Source: Parahaliea maris (GTDB lineage: Bacteria; Pseudomonadota; Gammaproteobacteria; Pseudomonadales; Halieaceae). From it: 64,000 nt of DNA. The notes beneath the pieces are model-generated. The model was not told the origin of the DNA. It was given only the letters and a program-made list of their open reading frames with translations, and did no database searches. Positions 27,980 through 37,160 of the stretch are shown in pieces; position 1 is the first letter of the stretch; every line of letters begins with the position of its first letter. The DNA lies in contig NZ_VRZA01000005.1 of the NCBI RefSeq assembly GCF_008064665.1, positions 1-64,000 of the forward strand, read 5' to 3'. The translations under genes and the position numbers were made by a program.

Positions 27980-28867
27980 CTATCGACTGCCGCCAATTAG
28001 CGGCAGTTTCTCCAGCATCTTCTTTAGTGCGAGTGCATCCCACGGCAGGTGCTCGGCGATCCCAATACCCACTACGTCGCTTTCCTGCGACAAATCCGAC
28101 AGCGCGTCAATCACCTGTCCCATGCTCAGTTTACCTTTCGCCACACCGTCAAAGACAGCTGGATCATCGTCGACATTTGCGAACAGCAGGGAACGGAACA
28201 GGTCGGGATCGAGCACATCCAGGTCCAGGTGTATTGCCAGGTGTTTTGCGCCCGTAGACTTGAACCATTTGAGGATGGGCTCGCTGCCCTCAGCCACAAG
28301 CTGCTCAGGGCTGATATTGCGAAGCCCCAGGCTTTCCATTTGCTCATTTTCCCATTCGCTTGCCTTGTTAACCCCCAGGTAGCAGACGTTCTCTGGCTTC
28401 AGCGGCTGCTTGACATGTTGCAGAAACTGGCTGTCACCCCGGCCCAGTAGATTGCCCAGAACCATGGCATGGGCATTGGTAAACTGCTGCGGAGTCATAA
28501 TATCCGGATGAGCATCGACCCAAAGCACGGCAAGGTCGCCATCATAGCGTTCGTTCAGGTAGGCAAAGGGAGCCAGGTCGACAAGACAATCGCCACCCAG
28601 TACGACGATACGCTCGGGTTGATGAGCGTCGATCCGAGAGCGTGCGTCCTTGAGCTGTTCAATCAGAGCCGTTCTGGCAAGAATTCCGTCTTCGTTTTCC
28701 AACGGTATATCGGTTGGTTCCGCAACATCGACATGCTCTACGTCTCCTTCGGTGGCAGGGGCGAGCCAGTTCAATAACTGCGCGCCGAAAAAATAAGGAG
28801 GGTTATTACCCCCTTGCCACTGAGGGAAGACCAATCTCAATGTATTCTGGTTGCGGGTGTTACTCAT
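27980..28867 (-). CDS. Arginase/agmatinase-family (ureohydrolase) protein
   Basis: A 295-aa member of the binuclear manganese ureohydrolase fold. Metal-binding motifs are visible in order: VVLGGDCLVDL, WVDAHPDIM (DxHxD) and HLDLDVLDPDLF (DxDxxDP). Family members release urea or similar groups from guanidino compounds; here the substrate is unknown. The second of two adjacent ATGs (28865-28867) is preferred because AGGAGG is seven bases away; it overlaps the stop of the alcohol-dehydrogenase-like gene by one base, so the two are translationally coupled. It is convergent with the MFS gene. Confidence 0.85.
   Translation of the reverse strand: MSNTRNQNTLRLVFPQWQGGNNPPYFFGAQLLNWLAPATEGDVEHVDVAEPTDIPLENEDGILARTALIEQLKDARSRIDAHQPERIVVLGGDCLVDLAPFAYLNERYDGDLAVLWVDAHPDIMTPQQFTNAHAMVLGNLLGRGDSQFLQHVKQPLKPENVCYLGVNKASEWENEQMESLGLRNISPEQLVAEGSEPILKWFKSTGAKHLAIHLDLDVLDPDLFRSLLFANVDDDPAVFDGVAKGKLSMGQVIDALSDLSQESDVVGIGIAEHLPWDALALKKMLEKLPLIGGSR
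27987..28009 (+). terminator. Weak terminator-like hairpin after the MFS gene
   Basis: A perfect seven-pair stem CTGCCGC/GCGGCAG with loop CAATTA is followed by TTTC. It lies inside the last codons of the convergent ureohydrolase gene. The short T-tract makes terminator function uncertain. Confidence 0.35.
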
Positions 28868-29859
28868 CATGTTTCCTCCTGAATTGTATCCAGCTTAAGC
28901 AAAACGCTGCCCTTGGCTTTGCGAGATTCCAGGTAGCGATAGGCCTCTTCATACTCGGCGAGAGGGAAAACTGAATCGATACGTGGGCGGATCTTTTCCT
29001 GCTCGATCAGTCGACAGATCGAGCTGATAACTGTCTGAACGTCCTCATCACGCTCAAGATGGGCGTCAAACCCAAGCAGCCTCTTTTCAAACACCACGAT
29101 ATCGACGATATCGATAACGGGCTTTACGCCTCCCGCAAACCCGATCGATACTGCGGTGCCCCTGGATTTCAGTGACTTGATCAGCGGTTCAAGAATGTCA
29201 CCTGCAACTGTATCGAAAGCGAGATCAACCCCTTTACCGTTGGTTAGCAACAGTACCGAGTCGACAAGTGACTGCTTGGACAGATCAATGATGTGTGCCG
29301 CTCCCGAATCCCGCGCGCTGTCGACCTTTGATGTGTTCGACACGACTGCGATGGGAGTGGCTCCAAAGGCGTTGATCAACTGGATCAATGCATGACCCAC
29401 CGAACCCGAGGCACCGGAAACCAGTGCTGTTTGCCCGGACTGCAACAGACCAACGCGCTGGATCGCCTGATAAGCCGACACGTAATTGATAGGCAACGCG
29501 GCTGCCTCTGTGAGGCTGATGTTGTCAGGCAGTTCTACAATCCATTTGTTGGCCACCAGGACCTCTTGTTGCTGCAACCCGTCCTCCTTGACCCCTAAGT
29601 CACCACTGCCATAAATGGCGACCCGCGCGCCTGGCAGGTACTTGTCACTGGCAATGACGAACCCGGAGCCGTCGTTGCTCAACACGAGAGGTGCTCGAGC
29701 GGCCGGGACATGGCCGTGGCGAATCTGGTTCGAGAGCGGATTCACTGTCGCCGCATGCATTTTTACCAGAGTATATCCAGCTTTTGGCTCAGGAGACGGT
29801 CGCTCCTCAAGCGCCATTTTCGGAGTGGCTCCAATATCGGTGGCTACCAGGGCTTTCAT
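28867..29859 (-). CDS. Zinc-independent MDR-family quinone oxidoreductase/alcohol dehydrogenase-like protein
   Basis: A 330-aa medium-chain dehydrogenase/reductase. The cofactor motif is VSGASGSVGHALIQL (AxxGxxG type, NADPH-like). The N-terminal catalytic-domain segment is VKMHAATVNPLSNQIRHG, where the usual zinc cysteine is absent, consistent with quinone reductase or enoyl-type members. It is the first gene of a two-gene operon with the ureohydrolase. The AraC-family gene is upstream on the same strand and might control it. Confidence 0.85.
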   Translation of the reverse strand: MKALVATDIGATPKMALEERPSPEPKAGYTLVKMHAATVNPLSNQIRHGHVPAARAPLVLSNDGSGFVIASDKYLPGARVAIYGSGDLGVKEDGLQQQEVLVANKWIVELPDNISLTEAAALPINYVSAYQAIQRVGLLQSGQTALVSGASGSVGHALIQLINAFGATPIAVVSNTSKVDSARDSGAAHIIDLSKQSLVDSVLLLTNGKGVDLAFDTVAGDILEPLIKSLKSRGTAVSIGFAGGVKPVIDIVDIVVFEKRLLGFDAHLERDEDVQTVISSICRLIEQEKIRPRIDSVFPLAEYEEAYRYLESRKAKGSVLLKLDTIQEET

Positions 29860-29974
29860 AATTCCAATCTCACTCGTGGGGTCGGGCTGTTCTGAATTGG
29901 GTCCAGTATCGGTGAGTGAAAAAAGGGGGGTTACTCCAGGAAAGACAACCGACTTTGCTGGCAGAGACAGCTAC

Positions 29975-30910
29975 CTAATATTGATCGCGAAACGCTGACG
30001 GGCGCAAGCCATAGGTTTCTTTGAACATTTTGCTGAAGTGGGCCGTGTTGGAGAATCCGTAGCGATGGGCTATATCGCCCAATTGGGCGTTCGGTTCGGA
30101 CAATATCGCCCTGCGGCAGGCATCAAGGCGCTGCTGCCATAGCCAACGTATTGCCGTGGTTCCCTCTTTGGCGAACAGTCGACTCAGCGTTCTCGATGAA
30201 AGATGGATGTCGTGGGAGATTCGCTCCAGAGACAGGGCCGGGTCCGAAAGATGGGTGACAATATACTCCTTCGCACGTTGCAGGTTGTCCTTTTTGTACT
30301 CAGTTACCTGCCGTTTATCGCCGTCAGATGCTGCCCGGTAGGCGGTATCAAGCATCGACAAAATCGATTCGAGTACTTTATCGCCATACAACTCTTCTTG
30401 CTCCTCCGATTCCCAGGCCTGCGAGATCATTGAAGCGATAAACTGACCGAGCGGCGATCCGTGCTTCAAGGTTTTATTGGTGACGCTCTGAGCATCGTTG
30501 ATATGCGTATCGAATATCGTGTGAGGCAGCGATATCACCACCTGATCGTCACCTTTCGGGAAGTGGAATGAATACGGCTGGCCACCATCACATATCACGA
30601 TATCACCGGACTCCTGCTCGGATGTCTGCCCGTTTTGAGTCAGTTGTGAGATCGGACACAGGGAAAGACAAATGAAGTAGTTGTCTGAATACTCAGAGGT
30701 GGTCACTTCATTGTACGCAACGGGTGATGATTGAATGCGTGTTATCAGAGCGCTTTTGCCCAACGACTTTACGGCCAGAGACCCCCGAAACTGACCGTCA
30801 GCCAGGTTGATGTTTGTTGTTGGCGCCGAATAGGTGGTGCTAACCCAGTCTTCCCAATGGTCAAAGCCATCCTGGCTTCTTACATCTTCAGTGGAGTAGG
30901 TTCTGCCCAT
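29975..30910 (-). CDS. AraC-family transcriptional regulator
   Basis: A 311-aa regulator with a C-terminal double helix-turn-helix (about residues 205-305). The region includes YIVTHLSDPALSLERISHD and the second-helix signature DIAHRYGFSNTAHFSKMFKE. The N-terminal 190 residues resemble the AraC-binding-like domain found with FeaR/TTG-type regulators of amine and aromatic catabolism. I chose the ATG at 30908-30910, with GGGAATG upstream; the frame remains open for 34 more codons without protein-like content. It lies about 115 bases upstream of the MDR-ureohydrolase pair. The target and ligand are not known. Confidence 0.87.
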   Translation of the reverse strand: MGRTYSTEDVRSQDGFDHWEDWVSTTYSAPTTNINLADGQFRGSLAVKSLGKSALITRIQSSPVAYNEVTTSEYSDNYFICLSLCPISQLTQNGQTSEQESGDIVICDGGQPYSFHFPKGDDQVVISLPHTIFDTHINDAQSVTNKTLKHGSPLGQFIASMISQAWESEEQEELYGDKVLESILSMLDTAYRAASDGDKRQVTEYKKDNLQRAKEYIVTHLSDPALSLERISHDIHLSSRTLSRLFAKEGTTAIRWLWQQRLDACRRAILSEPNAQLGDIAHRYGFSNTAHFSKMFKETYGLRPSAFRDQY

Positions 30911-31109
30911 GTCGCATTCCCAGCTTCTGCCGAGTTGATAACGCGCAGTATATAACACCTGCCGAACTGACCCGCAGACTGGGGGCCGGTGTTCTCTGAC
31001 ACAGTTCCACATCGGGATTGGCCATCTTTGTGGCCTTCCACCATCAGTTGCAGATTATCCCCGAGCCATCCCAGCTCTGGCAATATCCTTGCATATCACT
31101 ATACTAACT

Positions 31110-31126
31110 ACATTCTAGAATTCTAT
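31110..31126 (+). promoter_or_regulatory. Motif C-like operator before the TetR gene at 31.2 kb
   Basis: ACATTCTAGAATTCTAT contains overlapping half-sites TAGAAT/ATTCTA, as at 31900, 41686 and 47773. It lies 42 bases before the TetR gene start, as expected for autoregulation. Confidence 0.5.
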
Positions 31127-31167
31127 TTCGAATTTCACGCTCAGTCACATTGAATCGGATAACCCCC

Positions 31168-31872
31168 ATGGTTTCGAAGGCAACAGTAAAGCGCCTGTCA
31201 TCTCAAACACAGCAATATGCCCGCGAGCCAAAGCAGAATCGCAGCAAGGCGTCTCTCGAACGCCTGTTGAGTTCCGCTTCGGAGATACTGGCCGAACGAG
31301 GCTACAACGAATTCACCCTGCAGGAAGCCAGCAAACGCGCCAAGGTATCCATCGGTTCGATTTACAATCGTTTTTCGGGCAAGGACGACCTGATTCGGGA
31401 AGTTCACGCGCGTGAATTGGGTGTAATGGAAGTCGAGACAGCGGTTTTGATCAATGAACTGCGAAGAAAGGAATTACAGCTCAGGCAACTGGTGCCAGCA
31501 ATTACCAAAGAGTTTGGTATGTTATTGAAAAGGCACAGTAAAATTTTACGCCCACTGATGGGGATTGCTTCCGTTGATGAAGTCGTCGCCAAGAGAGGGA
31601 AGATGCACTTTGCCCAGAATGTCGGCGATTTCGAGCGACTTTTACTGGAGCGTAAGAGTGAAATCCGGCAGGAGAACCCCGAGCGCGCAGTCAGTATCTG
31701 CTTTCAGATCATCTACGCCTCATTGTCCCGCCATCTTGGCCTGGGAACAGAGCCCGAAATAATTGGCGAAGGCGACTGGGATACACTCCTGGATGACCTC
31801 AGCCGAGTATCACTGCACTTCCTCCTGGGACACCCGGATCAGTTGAAAGCCGAGCCATCAGCCACCGGGTAA
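31168..31872 (+). CDS. TetR/AcrR-family transcriptional regulator
   Basis: A 234-aa repressor-type protein. The N-terminal helix-turn-helix (about residues 30-75) reads LLSSASEILAERGY followed by TLQEASKRAKVSIGSIYNRF. The rest is a helical ligand-binding domain. The ATG at 31168 is used; a TTG six codons upstream also keeps the frame. Motif C sites stand both just before it (31110) and just after it (31900, before the sugar operon). It is therefore the best candidate regulator of the glycoside genes that share motif C. The inducer may be a glycoside, keto-sugar or aglycone. Confidence 0.87.
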   Translation: MVSKATVKRLSSQTQQYAREPKQNRSKASLERLLSSASEILAERGYNEFTLQEASKRAKVSIGSIYNRFSGKDDLIREVHARELGVMEVETAVLINELRRKELQLRQLVPAITKEFGMLLKRHSKILRPLMGIASVDEVVAKRGKMHFAQNVGDFERLLLERKSEIRQENPERAVSICFQIIYASLSRHLGLGTEPEIIGEGDWDTLLDDLSRVSLHFLLGHPDQLKAEPSATG

Positions 31873-32399
31873 TCGAGAACTCATCAGGCTTGACAATAAT
31901 AGAATGTAAATTCTATTATGTGGGACACTTTATAATAAGGACCGTTCCCATGCTGGAATCCTCGCATCTCGGTATCCGAGACCGGCACGCGCCAGCTGTC
32001 GGACTACCTGCCCCCGCTGGATACAGGTACTGCGGTAGAAGTTCCCCGACAGTAAGGCGCTGTTGCTAATATTTTTTGCACTCACTACTCATTCGTATCG
32101 CAGGTGATTGGTGGCTTCACCGAATTCGTTGAGAACTACAAACCCAACGCACATCGCTTGGCGATGTAGCGATCAGGAGCAACGATTTTACCGGCTATGA
32201 AGATGTTCTGCCTGCGACGATGGCGGAACCAAGTGAGAAACACGGCTGCTCATTTTTCTGTCTTTACCAGAAATTCCAGGACGCAGTGACATCTTGCAAT
32301 AAACAGCGGAAGCCCGAATCACAGCAGCACGATTCAGTCATTCGCTGCTTCAGAAAATGACTCCGCAGCCTTAAACCCAAAAATAGAGCAGACGGGAAA
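31873..32399. other. Intergenic region with promoter and possible gene debris
   Basis: About 525 bases. It contains the motif C promoter (31890-31919). Two short frames ending in stops look protein-like: 31972-32055 (contains TGTRQLSDYLPPLDTG) and 32104-32169 (contains VIGGFTEFVENYKPN). They may be remnants of lost genes or chance. No ribosome site precedes either. Confidence 0.4.
31890..31919 (+). promoter_or_regulatory. Promoter with motif C operator for the sugar-dehydrogenase operon
   Basis: TTGACA (31890-31895) and TATTAT (31914-31919) are 18 bases apart. The perfect palindrome TAGAAT-GTAA-ATTCTA (31900-31915) fills the spacer, so a bound repressor would exclude RNA polymerase. It is about 480 bases before the first gene of the operon. 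Confidence 0.7.
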
Positions 32400-33644
32400 A
32401 TGCACATGGTCACACCGTATCAACCCAAGCACATGAAGCTGAGTGTGCTCACTGCCGCCCTGCAAGAGCTCACCCCCAGGGAGTTACGGGATAATGACCC
32501 GGATCTCGCCATCGAAGAGTGGCTCGCCTTCTCACGAGACATTGGTTCACCCTTCATTCAACTGTCCGCGGCGCTACATCCGAGCGAATCCGACGTACCG
32601 GCCGAGGCGATGCTCGACCCGGTTGCCAATACTCTCGATCTGCGCCAGGCCTTTGACGCACAGCGCGCGCAGCGGGTACTGGCAGCGATGAAAGACACCG
32701 GCGTCGGCCTGTCCGACCTCGGCTATTTCGACAATATGCTGGTCAACGATGAGCAGACTCGCAAGATGAAGCACGATTTCATGCTACGGGTGTTCGATGC
32801 CGCCTCACTGCTTGGCGCCGAGGCCGTTTGTGGATTCGTCGGCCGCAACCCCAGCCTGTCCATGGACCAGAACTTGGTGATGTTCGAGGAGGTCTTCGTC
32901 CCATTGCTGAAAGAGGCCAAGGCCCGCGGCCTTTCCTACCGGGTCGAGCAGTGCCCGATGCCGGGCTGGAACACCACCGACATCTGGCACAACAACATCG
33001 CCTACGCGCCCGGCCCCTGGATCGCACTTCACCGCATCTGTGAGAAACATGGCCTGGGTGACCAGTTCCGCATTCACTACGATCCGTCCCACGCGGTTCT
33101 CATGGGCCAGGATACACGATCCATTTTCCAATACCTGAAGGATGAGGGCTATGGCTTTCTGATTGAAGGATTTCACGTCAAGGGGCAGGTCACGGACTCA
33201 CGCGGCGTCTCCGCCTGGGGTTACGGCGGTCAGACCATGGAGCGCGGTGACTGGATCGATGGCAAACCCTCGGAAAACCCCGCGGATCAGGTCAACGCCT
33301 GGAAGAAGCAGACCACCATCTGTGAACACGAACTACCTGGTAGCGCCCGACACGATCCACTCGCCTACCTGCAGAACCGCACTGTGGACTGGCTCGATCA
33401 TCAACTGGCGGCGCGAGAGTTACTCGACATCGACCCCTCCAAAACCTATCTGGTGGTCGAACACGAATATCCCCCGGCACGCATCCAGGACAGGGAGAAA
33501 CTGGCACCGTTGCTCAAGGGCTCTGTGGATTTCTGCCGGGCAATCGATGAAGCCGCGGCCGCCATGTATAGCATGCAACATGAAGTCATGCCGAGTCTCG
33601 GAATTCCAGTACAGGGTTTCGGGCGCGAGGCTTACAGGTCATAA
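32400..33644 (+). CDS. Sugar phosphate isomerase/epimerase-like TIM-barrel protein
   Basis: A 414-aa xylose-isomerase-like (AP endonuclease 2 superfamily) protein. A full set of metal-binding candidates is visible: Glu in [11 protein letters not shown], Asp in [10 protein letters not shown], His in IEGFHVKGQ and Glu in VVEHEYP. Such proteins isomerise, epimerise or cleave keto-sugars. Related proteins occur beside Gfo/Idh and GMC dehydrogenases in 3-keto-glycoside pathways. It is the first gene of an operon with Gfo/Idh, the gluconate-2-dehydrogenase-like subunit and the GMC oxidoreductase. It has no small DUF6379 partner next to it, unlike the two later TIM-barrel genes, so it may act on a free 3-keto sugar rather than on a C-glycoside. 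Confidence 0.82.
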   Translation: MHMVTPYQPKHMKLSVLTAALQELTPRELRDNDPDLAIEEWLAFSRDIGSPFIQLSAALHPSESDVPAEAMLDPVANTLDLRQAFDAQRAQRVLAAMKDTGVGLSDLGYFDNMLVNDEQTRKMKHDFMLRVFDAASLLGAEAVCGFVGRNPSLSMDQNLVMFEEVFVPLLKEAKARGLSYRVEQCPMPGWNTTDIWHNNIAYAPGPWIALHRICEKHGLGDQFRIHYDPSHAVLMGQDTRSIFQYLKDEGYGFLIEGFHVKGQVTDSRGVSAWGYGGQTMERGDWIDGKPSENPADQVNAWKKQTTICEHELPGSARHDPLAYLQNRTVDWLDHQLAARELLDIDPSKTYLVVEHEYPPARIQDREKLAPLLKGSVDFCRAIDEAAAAMYSMQHEVMPSLGIPVQGFGREAYRS

Positions 33645-33645
33645 C

Positions 33646-34806
33646 ATGGACATCACAAACACAAATCCTGGCAGCAACAGACGATTACGTGGCGGCATTG
33701 TCGGCGGAGGCCGCGGCGCGTTCATCGGGGCTGTACACCGCATCGCAGTCGAACTGGACGGTCAAGCGCAGGTCGTCGCAGGTGCCATGTCGTCGACCGC
33801 AGAAACTGCCCGTACCAGTGCCGAAGACTGGTTTCTATCGCGATGGTATGACGACTTCGAGACCATGGCCCAGCAAGAGGCCGCACGTGAAGACGGCATA
33901 GACTTTGTCATGATCGTCACCCCCAACCACCTGCATGCAAAGGCGGCCAAAGCCTTCCTGCGAGCCGGAATCCACGTCATGTGTGAAAAGCCGCTGGCCT
34001 TCACTGTGGAAGAAGCGGAAGAACTGGCCGCAGTCGCCCGTGAGAGCCGGGTTCTGTTTGGCCTGACGCACACGTATACCGGCTATCCGGCCGTGCGCGA
34101 GGCGCGCCAGATGGTACTTGATGATGAACTGGGTGAAATCCGCAAAGTCCTGGTGGAATACCAGCAGGACTGGCTTATGGACGCGGTGGAAGAGGACCCC
34201 GAGGCCAAGCAGGCCCAATGGCGGGTCGACCCGGAATGCGCCGGTATCAGCTGCTGTGTAGGCGATATTGGCTCCCATGCCGCCAACCTGGTCGAGTTCG
34301 TCACCGGCAGGAATATTGCATCCATCTGTGCCGACCTGACTGCTTTCGTACCGGGTCGGCTGCTGGATGATGACGCCAACATGTTGTTGCGCCTGCAAGG
34401 TGGCGGCAAGGGTACTTTGACCTGCTCCCAGGTCGCCTGCGGTGAGGAAAACAATCTCTCCCTGAGAGTCTACGGCTCCAAAGGCGGGCTCGAGTGGCAC
34501 CAGCAGGAGCCCAACACCCTGATCTTTAAACCGGCCGGTCAGCCCTGGCAATATCTTCGCACATCAGTGAGCTTGAAGAGCGTTGCAGCAGCCGAGGTGA
34601 CCCGCACCCCGGGTGGTCACCCTGAAGGCTACCTGGAAGCCTTCGCCAATCTCTACCGTTTGTTTCTCGCCGATGTCAGGCGCTTTATCGATGGCACGCC
34701 GCCTGTCGGTGGCTATCCCTCTATTGACGAGGGTGTGCACGGCATGCGTTTTATCGCCAGGGCCGTGGAGAGTTCCAACGCCAATTCCAGCTGGGTGGAG
34801 GTGTAG
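33646..34806 (+). CDS. Gfo/Idh/MocA-family NAD(P)-dependent sugar oxidoreductase
   Basis: A 386-aa cytoplasmic oxidoreductase. The Rossmann start is RLRGGIVGGGRGAFIG, the EKP motif is in HVMCEKPLAFT, and the second-domain catalytic histidine is in GDIGSHAANLVEF. The family oxidises sugars, inositols or glycosides, often at C3, with NAD(P). The ATG at 33646 begins one base after the stop of the TIM-barrel gene; the frame is open far upstream but only as a shadow of that gene. It probably works with the neighbouring GMC dehydrogenase and TIM barrel in 3-keto-glycoside formation or re-reduction of the keto-sugar. Confidence 0.9.
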   Translation: MDITNTNPGSNRRLRGGIVGGGRGAFIGAVHRIAVELDGQAQVVAGAMSSTAETARTSAEDWFLSRWYDDFETMAQQEAAREDGIDFVMIVTPNHLHAKAAKAFLRAGIHVMCEKPLAFTVEEAEELAAVARESRVLFGLTHTYTGYPAVREARQMVLDDELGEIRKVLVEYQQDWLMDAVEEDPEAKQAQWRVDPECAGISCCVGDIGSHAANLVEFVTGRNIASICADLTAFVPGRLLDDDANMLLRLQGGGKGTLTCSQVACGEENNLSLRVYGSKGGLEWHQQEPNTLIFKPAGQPWQYLRTSVSLKSVAAAEVTRTPGGHPEGYLEAFANLYRLFLADVRRFIDGTPPVGGYPSIDEGVHGMRFIARAVESSNANSSWVEV

Positions 34807-34808
34807 TC

Positions 34809-35378
34809 ATGCAGCGTCGAGGATTTCTTTTGGCCGCTGGTGGAGCCGCCATGATGACACTGACTACCTCATGTCAGAAAATCTGGCAATCGGTTGAGGA
34901 AACGTCCCCGACATCAGCCACCTTGGGTGGCGACTCAATGCTTGAAACCCTGGATATAGTCTGCGATCTGGTGATCCCGAGCACAGAGACGCCCGGCGCC
35001 AAAGCGGTGGGAGTTTCACAGTGGATACTGGGTGCCGTCGACAACGGCCTGCTGGCAACCTCAACAGGAGAACTGCAGCGTTTTGCCGAGCTTTTGAGTA
35101 CAGATTTCCCGTTCCTGCAAAGCACTGCGGCCGAGCAAAGCCAAATTCTTGCCGCTATCGATAATCGCGCCTATATCGAGCACTCACAGGATGAAACCTC
35201 CCTGCTCTGGCAAAAGTTCAAGACGCTGATACTGATGGGCTACTACACATCGGAAGTAGGCGCCTCACAGGAGTTGCATTACGAACTGGTGCCCGGTCGC
35301 TTTATACCTGACGTTGAGATAAAGGACGGTATAACCAAGGCATGGTCAAATGACTGGACAGCGGTGGACTTCGGATGA
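34809..35378 (+). CDS. Gluconate 2-dehydrogenase subunit 3-like (small subunit of a periplasmic GMC dehydrogenase)
   Basis: A 189-aa protein with a twin-arginine-like signal (MQRRGFLLAAGGAAMM) followed by the lipoprotein-like TSC. The body (ETLDIVCDLVIPSTETPGAKAVGVSQWI) matches the subunit-3 family of gluconate 2-dehydrogenase and glucoside 3-dehydrogenase. Such subunits carry the folded GMC flavoprotein out through the Tat system. GGAGG lies eight bases upstream of the ATG, and its stop overlaps the ATG of the GMC gene by four bases. Together they likely form an exported glycoside 3-dehydrogenase. A cytochrome subunit is not visible nearby. Confidence 0.87.
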   Translation: MQRRGFLLAAGGAAMMTLTTSCQKIWQSVEETSPTSATLGGDSMLETLDIVCDLVIPSTETPGAKAVGVSQWILGAVDNGLLATSTGELQRFAELLSTDFPFLQSTAAEQSQILAAIDNRAYIEHSQDETSLLWQKFKTLILMGYYTSEVGASQELHYELVPGRFIPDVEIKDGITKAWSNDWTAVDFG

Positions 35379-37072
35379 GCACACAAGTTACTACAGATTT
35401 CGATGCTATCGTAGTCGGGTCAGGTATTACCGGTGGCTGGGCCGCTAAAGAACTGACAGAAAAAGGCCTCAAAGTATTGTTACTCGAACGAGGCCGACAC
35501 GTTGAACACGGCCGCGATTACAAAACCGAATTCAAGGCACCCTGGGAATTGCCCTGGCGCGGCGAGGGTGACCAACAGTTGTTCAAGCGGGACTACCCGA
35601 TCCAGAGCCGGGTCCATCACCTGAACGAATGGACCTATCAGCATTTCGTCAACGACAGGGAGCATCCCTATCAAACCGTGGAAGGTAAACCCTTTACCTG
35701 GATTCGCGGCTATCAGCTTGGCGGTCGCTCGTTGATATGGGGCCGCCAGACGTACCGCTGGGGTGACGTCGACTTCCGGTCCAACAGCAGAGACGGGCAC
35801 GGCGTGGACTGGCCAGTGCGCTACGAAGATATCGCCCCCTGGTACGATCACGTTGAGGAGTTTATCGGTGTCTCCGGCGCGCCGGAAAATCTGCCCCAGC
35901 TCCCGGACGGTAAATTCATGCCGCCCATGGCCTTGAATCCGGTGGAAGCAGCATTGCGGGAACAGCTTGACCGGACTTATCCTGAAAGACGCCTGACCAT
36001 AGGCCGTACCACCAACATCACTCAACCGTTACCCGGCCGCTCACCCTGTCAGTATCGGTCCATCTGCGCGCGCGGTTGCAGTTTCGGCGCCTACTTCTCT
36101 ACCCAGAGCTCGACTCTGCCAGCCGCCAGCGCCACGGGTAATCTCACCTTGAAAACCAACACCCTGGTGGACAAACTCCTCTACGATGCCGACCGCAAAC
36201 GCATCACCGGCGTCAATGTTATCGATACGGAAACTGGCGCTCGGAAGAGCTATTCATCCAAAGTGGTTTTCCTGTGCGCCGGATCCGTCAACAGTGTGGC
36301 GCTGATGCTGAGATCCACGTCCGGGACATTTCCCAAGGGTCTTGCCAATAGCAGCGGTGTGCTCGGTAGATACTTTATGGATCACGCCAGTAGCCTGGCG
36401 GTGCTGGCCCAGATTCCGGGCTTTGATGAACACTATTACGAGGGCGTACGACCTACGGGTATCGTGATTCCGCGCTTCCGCAACCTGGGTGAGACACCGG
36501 ACAATGTCGAATTTTCGCGCGGCTATTCCTACCAGGGGGGAGCCTACCGCCTGACCTGGAATCGCGGCCGACGCATGGCAGGACTGGGAACTGAGTTCAA
36601 GAACGAATTGCAAAAGCCCGGTCCGTGGATGTTTGCGCTGACCGCATTCGCAGAGTCCATTCCTCGCGCCAGCAACCGTATCCTGCAGTCCAACAAGACC
36701 GACAGTTTCGGGGTACCGCAAGTACTGTTCGATTTCGAACACGGCGACAATGAACGCAAGGCGCTTCAGGAGGCCGCAGCTGAAGCCAGGAAAATGGTCG
36801 AACTGATCGGCGGGCGGGTATTGATGTCTTCTGGAGAACCCAATGAAGGCGGCATGGCCATTCATGAAATGGGCGGCGCCAGGATGGGCCGCGATCGTGC
36901 TGATTCAGTTTTGAACAGCAACAACCAGGCCCACGACATCCCCAACTTGTTCGTCACCGACGGGGCAGCGATGGCGTCATCGGCTTGCCAGAACCCCTCT
37001 CTCACCTACATGGCGTTTACTGCGCGCGCAGCAAATTACGCGGCAGAGTTGGTCAAGAACGGACAATTATAA
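35375..37072 (+). CDS. GMC-family FAD oxidoreductase, glucoside 3-dehydrogenase-like catalytic subunit
   Basis: A 565-aa GMC flavoprotein with the FAD motif AIVVGSGITGGWAAKEL and the C-terminal HEMGGARMG and NPSLTYMAFTARAA regions typical of the gluconate/glucoside dehydrogenase branch. A cysteine cluster C-x5-C-x3-C (residues 225, 231, 235) matches the iron-sulfur-binding position known in glucoside 3-dehydrogenases. It has no signal peptide of its own and would be exported with the preceding Tat subunit. Predicted reaction: oxidation of the C3 hydroxyl of a glycosyl residue, which activates it for later bond cleavage. The catalytic histidine in HEMGG supports activity. Confidence 0.87.
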   Translation: MSTQVTTDFDAIVVGSGITGGWAAKELTEKGLKVLLLERGRHVEHGRDYKTEFKAPWELPWRGEGDQQLFKRDYPIQSRVHHLNEWTYQHFVNDREHPYQTVEGKPFTWIRGYQLGGRSLIWGRQTYRWGDVDFRSNSRDGHGVDWPVRYEDIAPWYDHVEEFIGVSGAPENLPQLPDGKFMPPMALNPVEAALREQLDRTYPERRLTIGRTTNITQPLPGRSPCQYRSICARGCSFGAYFSTQSSTLPAASATGNLTLKTNTLVDKLLYDADRKRITGVNVIDTETGARKSYSSKVVFLCAGSVNSVALMLRSTSGTFPKGLANSSGVLGRYFMDHASSLAVLAQIPGFDEHYYEGVRPTGIVIPRFRNLGETPDNVEFSRGYSYQGGAYRLTWNRGRRMAGLGTEFKNELQKPGPWMFALTAFAESIPRASNRILQSNKTDSFGVPQVLFDFEHGDNERKALQEAAAEARKMVELIGGRVLMSSGEPNEGGMAIHEMGGARMGRDRADSVLNSNNQAHDIPNLFVTDGAAMASSACQNPSLTYMAFTARAANYAAELVKNGQL

Positions 37073-37160
37073 ATACGACAGGCGACGATACCGGGCAGTC
37101 CGCACTCACCAGCTCAATTGCAGTAGCGTCCCGACTTTTTAGTAACGGATCAACACACGC

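Noticed and set aside
33163-33645. 161-residue N-terminal extension of the Gfo/Idh protein.
   Set aside because: It overlaps the TIM-barrel gene in another frame with low-complexity shadow sequence; the Rossmann motif begins naturally after the ATG at 33646.
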